Assembly: GCF_001956855.1 (NCBI RefSeq)
Contig: NZ_MTHD01000001.1
Location: forward strand, 558,001-622,000
Source: Azonexus hydrophilus
Lineage (GTDB): Bacteria; Pseudomonadota; Gammaproteobacteria; Burkholderiales; Rhodocyclaceae
Length of the DNA: 64,000 bases
Direction: 5' to 3'
Every line of letters starts with the position of its first letter. Within the stretch, counting starts at the first letter, position 1. The notes under the pieces are model-generated. The model was not told the DNA's origin. It ran no database searches and saw only the letters and a list, made by a program, of their open reading frames with translations. Positions 39,975 to 50,640 of this stretch are shown here, one piece after another. Position numbers and translations under genes: made by a program.

Positions 39975-42900
39975 ATGGCGGAGGTTTTTGCGGTCGACCG
40001 CCTGCAGGAAGACAAAACCAGCCGCCAGCGGGCGCTTGATCTTGCTTCCTTCATCGTCGAAGCGCCGGCCGGCGCCGGCAAGACGGAACTGCTGACGCAG
40101 CGCACGCTGCGCCTGCTGGCCACCGTCGATCACCCGGAAGAAGTGCTGGCGCTGACGTTCACCAACAAGGCGGCGACCGAGATGCGCGACCGCATCCTCG
40201 GCAGCCTCGAAGCGGCGACCGGTCCAGCCGGCGAGCTGCCGGAACACAAGCTGGAAACCCGCAAATGGGCGCTCGCCGTGCTGGCGCGCGATGCCGACAA
40301 GGGCTGGGGTCTGCTGGCGCATCCGGGCCGCCTGCGCATCACCACGCTGGATGCGCTGTGCGCCGGCCTGGCCCGGCAGATGCCCTTCCTGTCGCGCTTC
40401 GGCGCGCAGCCCGGGGTCACCGACGATGCCGAGGCGCACTACGCGACGGCCGCCCGGCACACGTTGGAAATGGTCGAGTCGGAGACGGCGGACGGCGAGG
40501 TCGTCGCCGCGGCGCTGGCCTTCATGGACAACGACGCCGGCCGGCTGGAACGCCTGCTGATCGCCATGCTCGGCCGGCGCGACCAGTGGCTGCAGCATGC
40601 CGCGCGGGTCGATGGCGGGGTCTTGCGCGACGAGGTCGAGGCCGGTTTCGCGGCGCTGGTCGAACGCGATCTGGCGCGTGTCGCCGGGCTGCTCGACGCC
40701 GGCTGGCAGGCGCGGCTGATGCCGCTGGTCCGCTTTGCTGCGGTCAACGTGCCCGGCAGCTTCGATTTGCTGCTCGATTGGTGCGAACCGCTGCACGGCG
40801 ACATCGCGGACATGGCGGCGTGGCGGCAACTGGCCCGGCTGCTGCTGACCGGCGAAGGGACTTTCCGCAAGGCGCTGAACAAGAACGTCGGCTTCCCGGC
40901 CGGCAAGGAGTTCGCCGAGCAGAAGAAGGCGATGACCGAACTGATCGCCGACCTGGCCAGCATTTCCGGGCTGGAAAGCGCGCTGGGCGAGCTGGCCGGC
41001 CTGCCGCCGCCAGCATTGAGCGATGCCGAGTGGTCGACCGTGGAAGACTTCTCGCGCCTGCTGCGGCTGGCCGCCGGGCAATTGTGGCTGGCCTTCCAGG
41101 AAGCCGGCGAGGTCGATTTCATCGAAATCGCCGCCCGCGCCGGGCTGGCGCTGGGCGACGATGAAGCGCCGACCGACCTGGCGCAGGCGCTCGATTACCG
41201 TATCCGTCACCTGCTGGTCGACGAATTCCAGGACACCAGCCCGAGCCAGGTGGCGCTGCTGCAGAAGCTGATGCGCGGGTGGATGCCGGACGACGGGCGG
41301 ACGCTGTTCGTCGTCGGCGATCCGATGCAGTCGATCTACCGTTTTCGCAAGGCCGACGTCGGTCTGTTCCTGAATGTGCGCGAGCGCGGCATCGGCGACC
41401 TGCGCCTCGAACACCTGCGCCTGTATCGCAACAACCGTTCGCATCCGGGCATCGTCGACTGGGTGAATACGGCCTTCCCGGCGATCTTCCCGGCGCGCGA
41501 CGAACCGGCTGCCGGCGCCGTGCGCTACGCCGAATCGGCGGCAACCAAGCCGCCGGTCGCCGACAGCGGCGTCAGCGTGCATCCGGTCATCGTCCGTGAC
41601 GGCAGCGACGGCGCCGCCGACGAAGCGCGCATCGCGCTCGACCTGATCCGCAACGCCCGGCGCACCGACCCGGAAGGCCGCATCGCCGTGCTGGTGCGCG
41701 CGCGCAAGCATCTTGACGCGCTGGTCGGCGAGATCCGCCGGCATGCGCCCGACCTGCGTTTCCAGGCGGTCGAAATCGAAGGCCTGGCCGAGCGCCAGCA
41801 TGTGCAGGACCTGCTGACGCTGTTTCGGGCCTTGCACCACCGCGCCGACCGCGTCTACTGGCTGGCGCTGCTGCGCGCGCCGTGGTGCGGCCTGTGCCTG
41901 GCCGATCTGCACGCGCTGGCAGCCGGCGACAAACAGCGCACCATCTGGCAACTGATGCACGACGAAAGCCGGCTGGCCGCGTTGAGCGCCGACGGCCGTC
42001 AGCGCCTGCTGCATGTGCGCGGCATTCTCGAACTCGCCTTCGCCGAGCGCGACCGCCAGCCGCCGCGGCGCTGGCTCGAAGGCATCTGGCTGATGCTCGG
42101 CGGCCCGCGCTGTCTCGAAGCGCCGAGCGCACTGGCCGATGTCGACGCCTTTTTTGCCCTGGTTGATGCGTTGACCGCAAGTCGCCGCCTTGATCCCGAC
42201 ACGCTCGCCGCCCAGGCCGCCGAACTCTACGCCCCGGCCGACCCGCTCGGCGACGCGGTGCAGATGATGACCATCCACAAGGCCAAGGGGCTGGAATTCG
42301 AGACGGTCATCGTGCCCGGCCTGCAACGCGACACCGGCGGCAACGACAGCGCGCTGCTGCTGTGGGACGAAGTGATCGGCGACGACGGCCGCGAGCGTCT
42401 GCTGGTTGCGCCGATGCGCGCCAAGGGCGACCAGGCCGACGAACCGAGCGTCTACGACTACCTGCGTCGCCTGGAAAACGCCCGCGCCGGCCACGAAACC
42501 GAGCGCCTGCTCTACGTCGCCGCCACCCGGGCGATCCGCCGGCTGCACCTGGTCGGCCTCGCCGAAGCCAGCGACAAAAGCGACGACTGCCTGAAACAGC
42601 CGCCATCCGGCAGCTTTCTGAAACTGCTGTGGCCCGCCGTCGCCCAGCCGGTATTCGCTGCGGCGCTGGCCAACGACGTCGCCGCGCCGGCCGATCTTCC
42701 GGCCATCGACCCCGCCACCTTCATCCCGCCGCTGGTCCGCCTCGCCGAACTGCGCGTGCCGGCGCCGCTGGATGCGCCGCCGCCCGGCCTGCGCACGGCC
42801 GGCAACCGGCCGGAGGATCTGGACGAAAACGAGGCAGCAAGCGCCGCCTCGCTGGAAGCCTCGATCGGCACACTGGTCCATCGCTGCCTGGAACTGATCG

Positions 42901-43346
42901 TCCGCCAGGGCTTGCCTGCCTGGCCGGCGCACCGGCTGGACAGCCTGACGCCCGGCTGGCGGCGCTGGCTGCAGGCGCAGGGCCACGACGAAACCCAGGC
43001 CGCGCAAGGCGCCAGCGAAGCCCTGGCTGCGCTGCGCACGACGCTCGACTCCACCACCGGCCGCTGGCTGCTCGCCGACCACGAATCCGGCGCCGCCGAG
43101 CAAGCCTGGAGCAGCCGCGACGGCGATGTTGCGGTCAACCACGTGATCGACCGGATTTTCATCGCCGAAGGTGTCCGCTGGATCATCGACTACAAGACCG
43201 TGCGCGTACCGCCGGAAGAACTACCCGCCCGCGCCGAAGGCTTCCGCCTGCAGCTTGAACGCTATGCCGGGTTGTTTGCCGGCGATCCGTTGCCGCTCAG
43301 GCTGGCGGTGTGGTTTCCGTTGCAGGGAAGGCTGGTCGAACTTTGA
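39975..43346 (+). CDS. addA: AddA/RecB-type UvrD-family helicase-nuclease
   Basis: This is an SF1A helicase with a C-terminal nuclease for double-strand-break end processing. The 1123-residue protein has Walker A EAPAGAGKTELLTQRTL near 29-45, ALTFTNKAATEMRDR, motif II DEFQDTSPSQ near 415, and VVGDPMQSIYRFRKAD. Motif V is HKAKGLEFETVIVPG near 767 and motif VI is YVAATRAIRRLHL near 845. A PD-(D/E)xK nuclease end has GTLVHRCLE and RWIIDYKT near 1068-1075. Length and the C-terminal nuclease fit AddA. An addB gene would be expected upstream, but the SPOR gene is there instead. Confidence 0.9.
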   Translation: MAEVFAVDRLQEDKTSRQRALDLASFIVEAPAGAGKTELLTQRTLRLLATVDHPEEVLALTFTNKAATEMRDRILGSLEAATGPAGELPEHKLETRKWALAVLARDADKGWGLLAHPGRLRITTLDALCAGLARQMPFLSRFGAQPGVTDDAEAHYATAARHTLEMVESETADGEVVAAALAFMDNDAGRLERLLIAMLGRRDQWLQHAARVDGGVLRDEVEAGFAALVERDLARVAGLLDAGWQARLMPLVRFAAVNVPGSFDLLLDWCEPLHGDIADMAAWRQLARLLLTGEGTFRKALNKNVGFPAGKEFAEQKKAMTELIADLASISGLESALGELAGLPPPALSDAEWSTVEDFSRLLRLAAGQLWLAFQEAGEVDFIEIAARAGLALGDDEAPTDLAQALDYRIRHLLVDEFQDTSPSQVALLQKLMRGWMPDDGRTLFVVGDPMQSIYRFRKADVGLFLNVRERGIGDLRLEHLRLYRNNRSHPGIVDWVNTAFPAIFPARDEPAAGAVRYAESAATKPPVADSGVSVHPVIVRDGSDGAADEARIALDLIRNARRTDPEGRIAVLVRARKHLDALVGEIRRHAPDLRFQAVEIEGLAERQHVQDLLTLFRALHHRADRVYWLALLRAPWCGLCLADLHALAAGDKQRTIWQLMHDESRLAALSADGRQRLLHVRGILELAFAERDRQPPRRWLEGIWLMLGGPRCLEAPSALADVDAFFALVDALTASRRLDPDTLAAQAAELYAPADPLGDAVQMMTIHKAKGLEFETVIVPGLQRDTGGNDSALLLWDEVIGDDGRERLLVAPMRAKGDQADEPSVYDYLRRLENARAGHETERLLYVAATRAIRRLHLVGLAEASDKSDDCLKQPPSGSFLKLLWPAVAQPVFAAALANDVAAPADLPAIDPATFIPPLVRLAELRVPAPLDAPPPGLRTAGNRPEDLDENEAASAASLEASIGTLVHRCLELIVRQGLPAWPAHRLDSLTPGWRRWLQAQGHDETQAAQGASEALAALRTTLDSTTGRWLLADHESGAAEQAWSSRDGDVAVNHVIDRIFIAEGVRWIIDYKTVRVPPEELPARAEGFRLQLERYAGLFAGDPLPLRLAVWFPLQGRLVEL
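39989..40002. repeat. TGCGGTCGACCGCC near-palindrome, copy 4 (codons 5-10 of addA)
   Basis: The 12-bp core GCGGTCGACCGC is perfect, with one mismatch in the outer pair. It is preceded by GGTTTT. Like copy 3 it lies within the first codons of a gene. Confidence 0.8.
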
Positions 43347-43439
43347 TTAAGGGTAGAAAGCACCCCGAAGCTGACGGCTAGCGATTCTCAGCGGCCGCGT
43401 AAAAGATAAGGCCGGCTAGCACCACGAGCCTGACTGGTG

Positions 43440-43813
43440 TTACCCCGCAGGCCACAACACACAAGCCCAGACCGCTGCTGCGTTGACCAGCGACAGCAGC
43501 ACTGCCGCGCTGCCCATGTCCTTGGCGCGCTTGGCGAGTTCGTGCTTCTCCGGCGAGGCCTTGTCGACGACGGCCTCGACGGCAGAGTTGAGGATTTCGA
43601 CGATCAGCACGAGCAGGATGCTGCCGACCATCAGTGCGCGGTCGACACCGGTTTCGCCGAGAAATAGCGCCAGCGGGATGGCGACGACGGCGAGCATGAC
43701 TTCCTCGCGGAAGGCGGCTTCGTTCGTCCATGCGGCACCGAGGCCGTCGCGGGAGTAGCCGAGGGCGTTCCACAGGCGGCGTAGCCCTTTCTTGCCCTTG
43801 AATTCTGCGGCGC

Positions 43814-43817
<4 letters not shown>
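43440..43817 (-). CDS. dgkA: Diacylglycerol kinase (prokaryotic type)
   Basis: This is a small integral-membrane kinase that recycles diacylglycerol to phosphatidate. The 125-residue protein has a cytoplasmic start ([30 protein letters not shown]), three helices, and the family signature [32 protein letters not shown] (split here across about residues 75-106). ATG 43817 overlaps the uvrA stop by 4 bases. A longer frame into uvrA is not used. The 93 bases between addA and this gene show no clear signal. Confidence 0.93.
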
Positions 43818-46639
<2,822 letters not shown>

Positions 46640-46707
46640 CGCCGTTCTGCCTGGGGTTGGGAGAAAGCGGAGACTATACGCAAAAGCGGCGCAGCTTGCA
46701 CGATAAG

Positions 46708-46723
46708 CTGTATGAATGTACAG
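46708..46723 (-). promoter_or_regulatory. LexA (SOS) box upstream of uvrA
   Basis: CTGTATGAATGTACAG matches the proteobacterial LexA consensus CTGT-N8-ACAG exactly. It sits in the 84-base gap before uvrA, 69-84 bases from its ATG, directly beside the stop codon of the lipoprotein gene. Confidence 0.8.
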
Positions 46724-47311
46724 CTATTTGCGTCGATTTGGCGTGAAGGTTTCCTGTTCGATCAGCCAGCGGCCATCCGTCCTGCGCAACTGCAGTTGCT
46801 TGATGCCTTCGTCGTTGAGGGCCTTCGAGCGGTAGCGCTGTGCGAACGTGAGCCAGGCGCGGTCGCTACCTTCCAGGCGTATTTCCGGCTGGCCGAGTTG
46901 CAATTCGATCTCGCCGGCGCGGCTGATGATGCGCTGGCGGGCGGCCCGCCATTGTTCGGGGCTGGCGGCCTGGCCCTTGAAATCCGGGTGGTAGTGCTGC
47001 AGGTAGGCGGCAATGTCGCGTTCGGCCCAGGCATTACGCCAGCCATCGAGGAATTCCCGCAAGCTGCGCTCGGCTTGCGGGGCCAGTGCTGCCTGTGCAG
47101 CGCTGGGTGCCGGCATCGGCATCGGCGCGCTCGGGGCGGGCGGTGGCGCGATTGCGACGGGCGGGGCGGGGGGCGCTTCCTGCTCCATCGGTGGCGGCTC
47201 AGGTGCATCGAATACCTCGGACATCGTGTGACTGCAACCCGTGCCACCCATCGCCAGGGCAACGAGACCGGCGGTAAGGCCTTGCCTCACCTTGTTTGCA
47301 TGCTGGACCAT
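46724..47311 (-). CDS. Lipoprotein with Pro-rich linker and NTF2-like domain
   Basis: The 195-residue protein starts with a lipoprotein signal (MVQHANKVRQGLTAGLVALAMGGTGCSH, lipobox GTGC with Cys about 26). A Pro/Ala-rich linker follows (about 37-75). A C-terminal SnoaL/NTF2-like fold (about 85-190, LREFLDGWRNAWAERDIAAYLQHYHPDFKG) then ends in RRTDGRWLIEQETF. Such domains occur in envelope proteins next to L,D-transpeptidases; here no partner is adjacent. ATG 47311 is chosen because of the lipobox; the open frame upstream enters the divergent promoter region. Confidence 0.8.
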   Translation of the reverse strand: MVQHANKVRQGLTAGLVALAMGGTGCSHTMSEVFDAPEPPPMEQEAPPAPPVAIAPPPAPSAPMPMPAPSAAQAALAPQAERSLREFLDGWRNAWAERDIAAYLQHYHPDFKGQAASPEQWRAARQRIISRAGEIELQLGQPEIRLEGSDRAWLTFAQRYRSKALNDEGIKQLQLRRTDGRWLIEQETFTPNRRK

Positions 47312-47469
47312 GTACGCTCCTTGTCGGATTTTTTCTGAACCGGAAATGACGCAAAGATATCGGCAACTATAACCGAAGGTGGCGGCGCCGGGTTCGCGCT
47401 GCGGACGCGGCAGCCAGGCAAACCTGCTAATATCGTCCCCCTCGCTGCAACGCAACAACTCCTATAAAA

Positions 47470-48681
47470 ATGTCTGTCCCCTCCGACCGCATGAGCCCCG
47501 AAGAACGCCGTGTCGGCGTTTCCCTGGCGTCCATCTTCGCCTTGCGCATGCTCGGCCTGTTCCTGATCCTGCCGGTGTTCTCCGTGCACGCGGCAACCAT
47601 TCCCGGCGGCGACAACCTGCTGCTGGTCGGGCTGGCGCTTGGCGCCTACGGCCTGACCCAGGCGCTGTTCCAGATTCCCTACGGCATCGCTTCCGATATC
47701 GTCGGGCGCAAGCCGGTGATCGTCGCTGGCCTGCTGATTTTTGCCGTTGGCAGCTTTGTTGCTGCGTGGGCGCCGGACATGCAATGGATGATCGTCGGCC
47801 GTGTGCTGCAGGGCATGGGCGCGATTTCGGCGGCGGTGACGGCGCTGGCCGCCGACCTGACGCGCGAGGAACACCGGACCAAGGTGATGGCGATGATCGG
47901 TTCGTCGATCGGTCTCGTTTTTGCGCTGTCGCTGGTCGGCGCGCCCTTGCTTTACGGCTGGGTCGGCATGGCCGGCCTGTTCTCGCTGACCGGAGTCCTG
48001 GCGCTGGCGGCGATCGCCTTGCTGCTGAAGGCTGTGCCGGCCGTGCCCAAGCCGCAGGGGCACGACAAGCTGCCGTTGCGGGCGGTGCTGGCCAATCGCG
48101 ACCTGCTCAAGCTCAACCTCGGCATCGGCACGCTGCACATGATCCAGATGGCGATGTTCGTCGTTCTGCCGCATGCGCTGCTCAACCGGGGCGGACTGGC
48201 GGCGGCCGAACACTGGAAGGTTTACCTGCCGGCGGTGCTGGTCTCGTTTGCCATCATGGTGCCGGCGATCATCGCGGCCGAGAAGAAGGACAAGATGCGG
48301 CCGATTTTTCTTGCGGCGATCGGGTTGACCGCAATCGTCCAGGTCGGTCTGTTCCTGTTCAGCGACGGCTTGTGGACGCTGGGACTGTGGTTGCTGTTGT
48401 TCTTCGTTGCCTTCAATATCCTCGAAGCGACGCTGCCTTCGCTGGTTTCGCGCACCGCGCCGCCGGCCGCCAAGGGCGCGGCGCTGGGTGTGTACAACAC
48501 GACGCAGGCGATCGGCCTGTTCATCGGGGGCGCAGTCGGCGGCTACATTGCGCAACATTTCGGCGATAATGCGGTGTTTTCCGCCTGCACCGTCCTCGCC
48601 CTGATCTGGCTGGTCGTTGCCGGCTCGATGAATTTCCCGCAGCGGCGCCCGGCGCCGGTGCCTGCGGATCAAGATATCTAG
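47470..48681 (+). CDS. MFS transporter
   Basis: The 403-residue protein has twelve helices in the major-facilitator pattern. The loop 2-3 signature appears as GIASDIVGRKPVIVAGLL (about 73-90) and helix 4 as RVLQGMGAISAAVTALAADL. The central loop is short. It resembles the YajR/drug-efflux branch but lacks the extra C-terminal domain of YajR. The substrate is unknown. A TAATAT -10-like element (near 47,429) lies in the 158-base divergent gap. The ribosome site before the ATG is weak. ssb follows 12 bases later. Confidence 0.88.
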   Translation: MSVPSDRMSPEERRVGVSLASIFALRMLGLFLILPVFSVHAATIPGGDNLLLVGLALGAYGLTQALFQIPYGIASDIVGRKPVIVAGLLIFAVGSFVAAWAPDMQWMIVGRVLQGMGAISAAVTALAADLTREEHRTKVMAMIGSSIGLVFALSLVGAPLLYGWVGMAGLFSLTGVLALAAIALLLKAVPAVPKPQGHDKLPLRAVLANRDLLKLNLGIGTLHMIQMAMFVVLPHALLNRGGLAAAEHWKVYLPAVLVSFAIMVPAIIAAEKKDKMRPIFLAAIGLTAIVQVGLFLFSDGLWTLGLWLLLFFVAFNILEATLPSLVSRTAPPAAKGAALGVYNTTQAIGLFIGGAVGGYIAQHFGDNAVFSACTVLALIWLVVAGSMNFPQRRPAPVPADQDI

Positions 48682-48693
48682 GAGATAAGTACG

Positions 48694-49161
48694 ATGGCAT
48701 CGGTCAACAAGGCAATCATCGTCGGTAATCTGGGCAAGGACCCGGAAGTCCGCTACACCGCCAGCGGCGAGGCAATGTGCAACATCACCGTGGCCACCAG
48801 CGAAAGCTGGAAGGACAAGGCAACCGGCGAAAAGAAGGAACTGACCGAATGGCACCGCATTTCGTTCTTCGGCAAGCTGGCTGAAATCTGCGGTCAGTAC
48901 CTGAAGAAGGGTTCGCAGGTTTATGTCGAGGGCAGCATCCGCACCCGCAAATGGACTGACAAGGACGGTCAGGAGCGCTACACCACCGAGATTCGTGGTG
49001 ACGAAATGAAGATGCTCGGCTCGCGCCAGGGCATGGGCTCGCCGGCTTCTTCCGGTGGTGGCGGTGGCGGCTATGACGAGCCGACCGATTACGCGCCGGC
49101 GCCGCCGAAGAATCGTCCGAAACCCTCCTTCGACGATCTGGGCGACGACATCCCGTTCTAG
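48694..49161 (+). CDS. ssb: Single-stranded DNA-binding protein
   Basis: This is an essential replication/repair protein. The 155-residue product has the OB-fold start [39 protein letters not shown] and [19 protein letters not shown] Gly-rich linker follows, then the acidic partner-binding tip [15 protein letters not shown] precedes the ATG. It is the last core gene before the base-composition change; its own terminator at 49,211 is intact. Confidence 0.98.
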   Translation: MASVNKAIIVGNLGKDPEVRYTASGEAMCNITVATSESWKDKATGEKKELTEWHRISFFGKLAEICGQYLKKGSQVYVEGSIRTRKWTDKDGQERYTTEIRGDEMKMLGSRQGMGSPASSGGGGGGYDEPTDYAPAPPKNRPKPSFDDLGDDIPF

Positions 49162-49170
49162 GTCCGAGTT

Positions 49171-49267
49171 AAATTTAAAGGTAAAAAATAGAGTCAGACT
49201 TTTGTCTGCAAAGCCCCGTGAAAGCGGGGCTTTTCTTTTTTGAAGCTAAAATTTTTGGTAAAAAATA
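49171..49267. repeat. Pair of AT-rich direct repeats flanking the ssb terminator
   Basis: AAATTTAAAGGTAAAAAATA (49171-49190) and AAATTTTTGGTAAAAAATA (49249-49267) share an exact 11-bp GGTAAAAAATA and most of the preceding bases. They lie on either side of the ssb terminator, exactly where composition changes. They could be an attachment-site duplication, or AT-rich coincidence. Confidence 0.45.
49211..49241 (+). terminator. Rho-independent terminator after ssb
   Basis: AAGCCCCG (49211-49218) pairs perfectly with CGGGGCTT (49225-49232) around TGAAAG. TTCTTTTTT follows. It lies 49 bases past the ssb stop. Confidence 0.9.
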
Positions 49268-49273
49268 AATTCC

Positions 49274-49300
49274 TTGTGTTACGGTGTGGTGGTATATAAA
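49274..49300 (+). promoter_or_regulatory. Putative promoter of the recombinase operon
   Basis: TTGTGT (49274-49279) and TATAAA (49295-49300), spaced 15 bases, lie 18-44 bases before the first recombinase ATG. That ATG has an AAGGT ribosome site. The spacing is slightly short for a sigma-70 promoter. Confidence 0.4.
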
Positions 49301-49317
49301 AAAAGTAACATTAAGGT

Positions 49318-50640
49318 ATGCATTCATCTCCTCGAATTTCACAATTTTCTGACGGTGAGCGCTTCCCATACCTAGAGGATCAGGATGGGCTTATGAGTCT
49401 ATGGCCGACGCTGTTTACGATTGCTGAGTCAAGGAAAACCAAAGAAGCGAACACGATTCGCAATGAGTTGGCTGCAATTTCTCATCTTCGTATTTGGGAA
49501 TGCTTACACAAGCGAAACCTGCTTGATGAGATTGCTAATCAACAGTTTCCCACTGAAGGTGACATCTTAAGTCTGAGGGATCACTGCTATTCCGATGCTC
49601 GTGACCTAAAAAGCTACATGGACAGGGTCAAGTCGATGCCTAGCAACGCGATTGCGCTTATTGCGCCGATCCAAATGATTTCGTTGCAGACAGTTGAACA
49701 AAGCCATGCGTATAACCGCATCACGACCGTTGGGAAGTTTTTGTACTTCTGTGCATTGGCAATTTTTCGCGGGCGCCCAAATGTTGGAGAACTTAACGCG
49801 CGTGCCAAAGCAATGCGTGAAGCCGTGCTAGCGCAACGGCCAAAAGGAAAAACTAACAGATCTGGATTGGCAGTACATCCATTCCCACAACACTTCGATG
49901 AGTTCATGGCAGTCGTTGCTGAAGGTTCGCCTGATAACCCGTTCAAATCGGAAAAAATACGTCACCGAAATTTTACGATGCTCAGAATACTCTTTGAGAC
50001 GGGAATGAGGTCTGGGGAGTTGCTGTCTCTGTATGTTGGTGACGTGACCTATGATGACCACGGTGATCCGATCGTTCGGATCGTCGATAGACGTGATGAT
50101 CCAAATGATCCACGCATAAATCCGCCTCAGGTAAAAACCTTGGAGCGAGAATTGCCAATTAGCCATGAGCTATACGAAAAACTTCAGCACTACATCTCTG
50201 CTGTGCGGTTTTACACGCCCAATGCAAGGACTCACCCATTGCTGTTCGTCAATCATAGGGGTGGGGAGTATCAGGGTTCTCCAATGACTGACAAGAATTT
50301 TCAGCTTGAGGTGAAACGAGTTGTTGCTGTTCGTCCCGATCGATTCAAAGACATACGCCGACATGGATTTCGTCACAATTTCAATGTTCACCTCACTGAT
50401 AAGTTGGATATTTATTCAGCACAGGGAAAACCCCTCTCCGATAAGGAAAGGCTTGATATCCGGAAGACTCTGAACGGCCACAAAGGTGATGGCTCCGGGG
50501 ATGTCTACGAAAGAAATGCGACTCGTGCCAAGGCAATGAAGGCGATGTCGGGGTTCCAGGGTAAGCAGGCTGCTGTGCTGAAAGAGGCCCTGACACAAGC
50601 GAAACAAGGAAAGGGGATAGTGGACGATGACGACATTTAA
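49318..50640 (+). CDS. Tyrosine recombinase 1 of the trio
   Basis: The 440-residue integrase is AT-richer than the core genes. Catalytic-domain motifs are ETGMRSGELLSLYVGDV (box I Arg near 231), RRHGFRHNFNVHL (His/Arg box near 347-353), and NGHKGDGSGDVYERNA (His near 388, nucleophile Tyr near 397). The N-terminal 200 residues would be the arm/core-binding domain. A ribosome site AAGG precedes the ATG at 49318. It overlaps the next recombinase gene by 14 bases. It could correspond to the first integrase of gamma-mobile-trio-type islands; this is by architecture only. Confidence 0.88.
   Translation: MHSSPRISQFSDGERFPYLEDQDGLMSLWPTLFTIAESRKTKEANTIRNELAAISHLRIWECLHKRNLLDEIANQQFPTEGDILSLRDHCYSDARDLKSYMDRVKSMPSNAIALIAPIQMISLQTVEQSHAYNRITTVGKFLYFCALAIFRGRPNVGELNARAKAMREAVLAQRPKGKTNRSGLAVHPFPQHFDEFMAVVAEGSPDNPFKSEKIRHRNFTMLRILFETGMRSGELLSLYVGDVTYDDHGDPIVRIVDRRDDPNDPRINPPQVKTLERELPISHELYEKLQHYISAVRFYTPNARTHPLLFVNHRGGEYQGSPMTDKNFQLEVKRVVAVRPDRFKDIRRHGFRHNFNVHLTDKLDIYSAQGKPLSDKERLDIRKTLNGHKGDGSGDVYERNATRAKAMKAMSGFQGKQAAVLKEALTQAKQGKGIVDDDDI

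Noticed and set aside
39600-43142. 1180-codon open frame on the minus strand opposite addA, and similar long antisense frames (1086-2363, 4089-5549, 11261-13288, 13304-14917, 44945-46318)
   Set aside because: They mirror strong GC-rich genes in the complementary frame, show Arg/Ala/Gly/His-biased low-information proteins and no recognisable domain.
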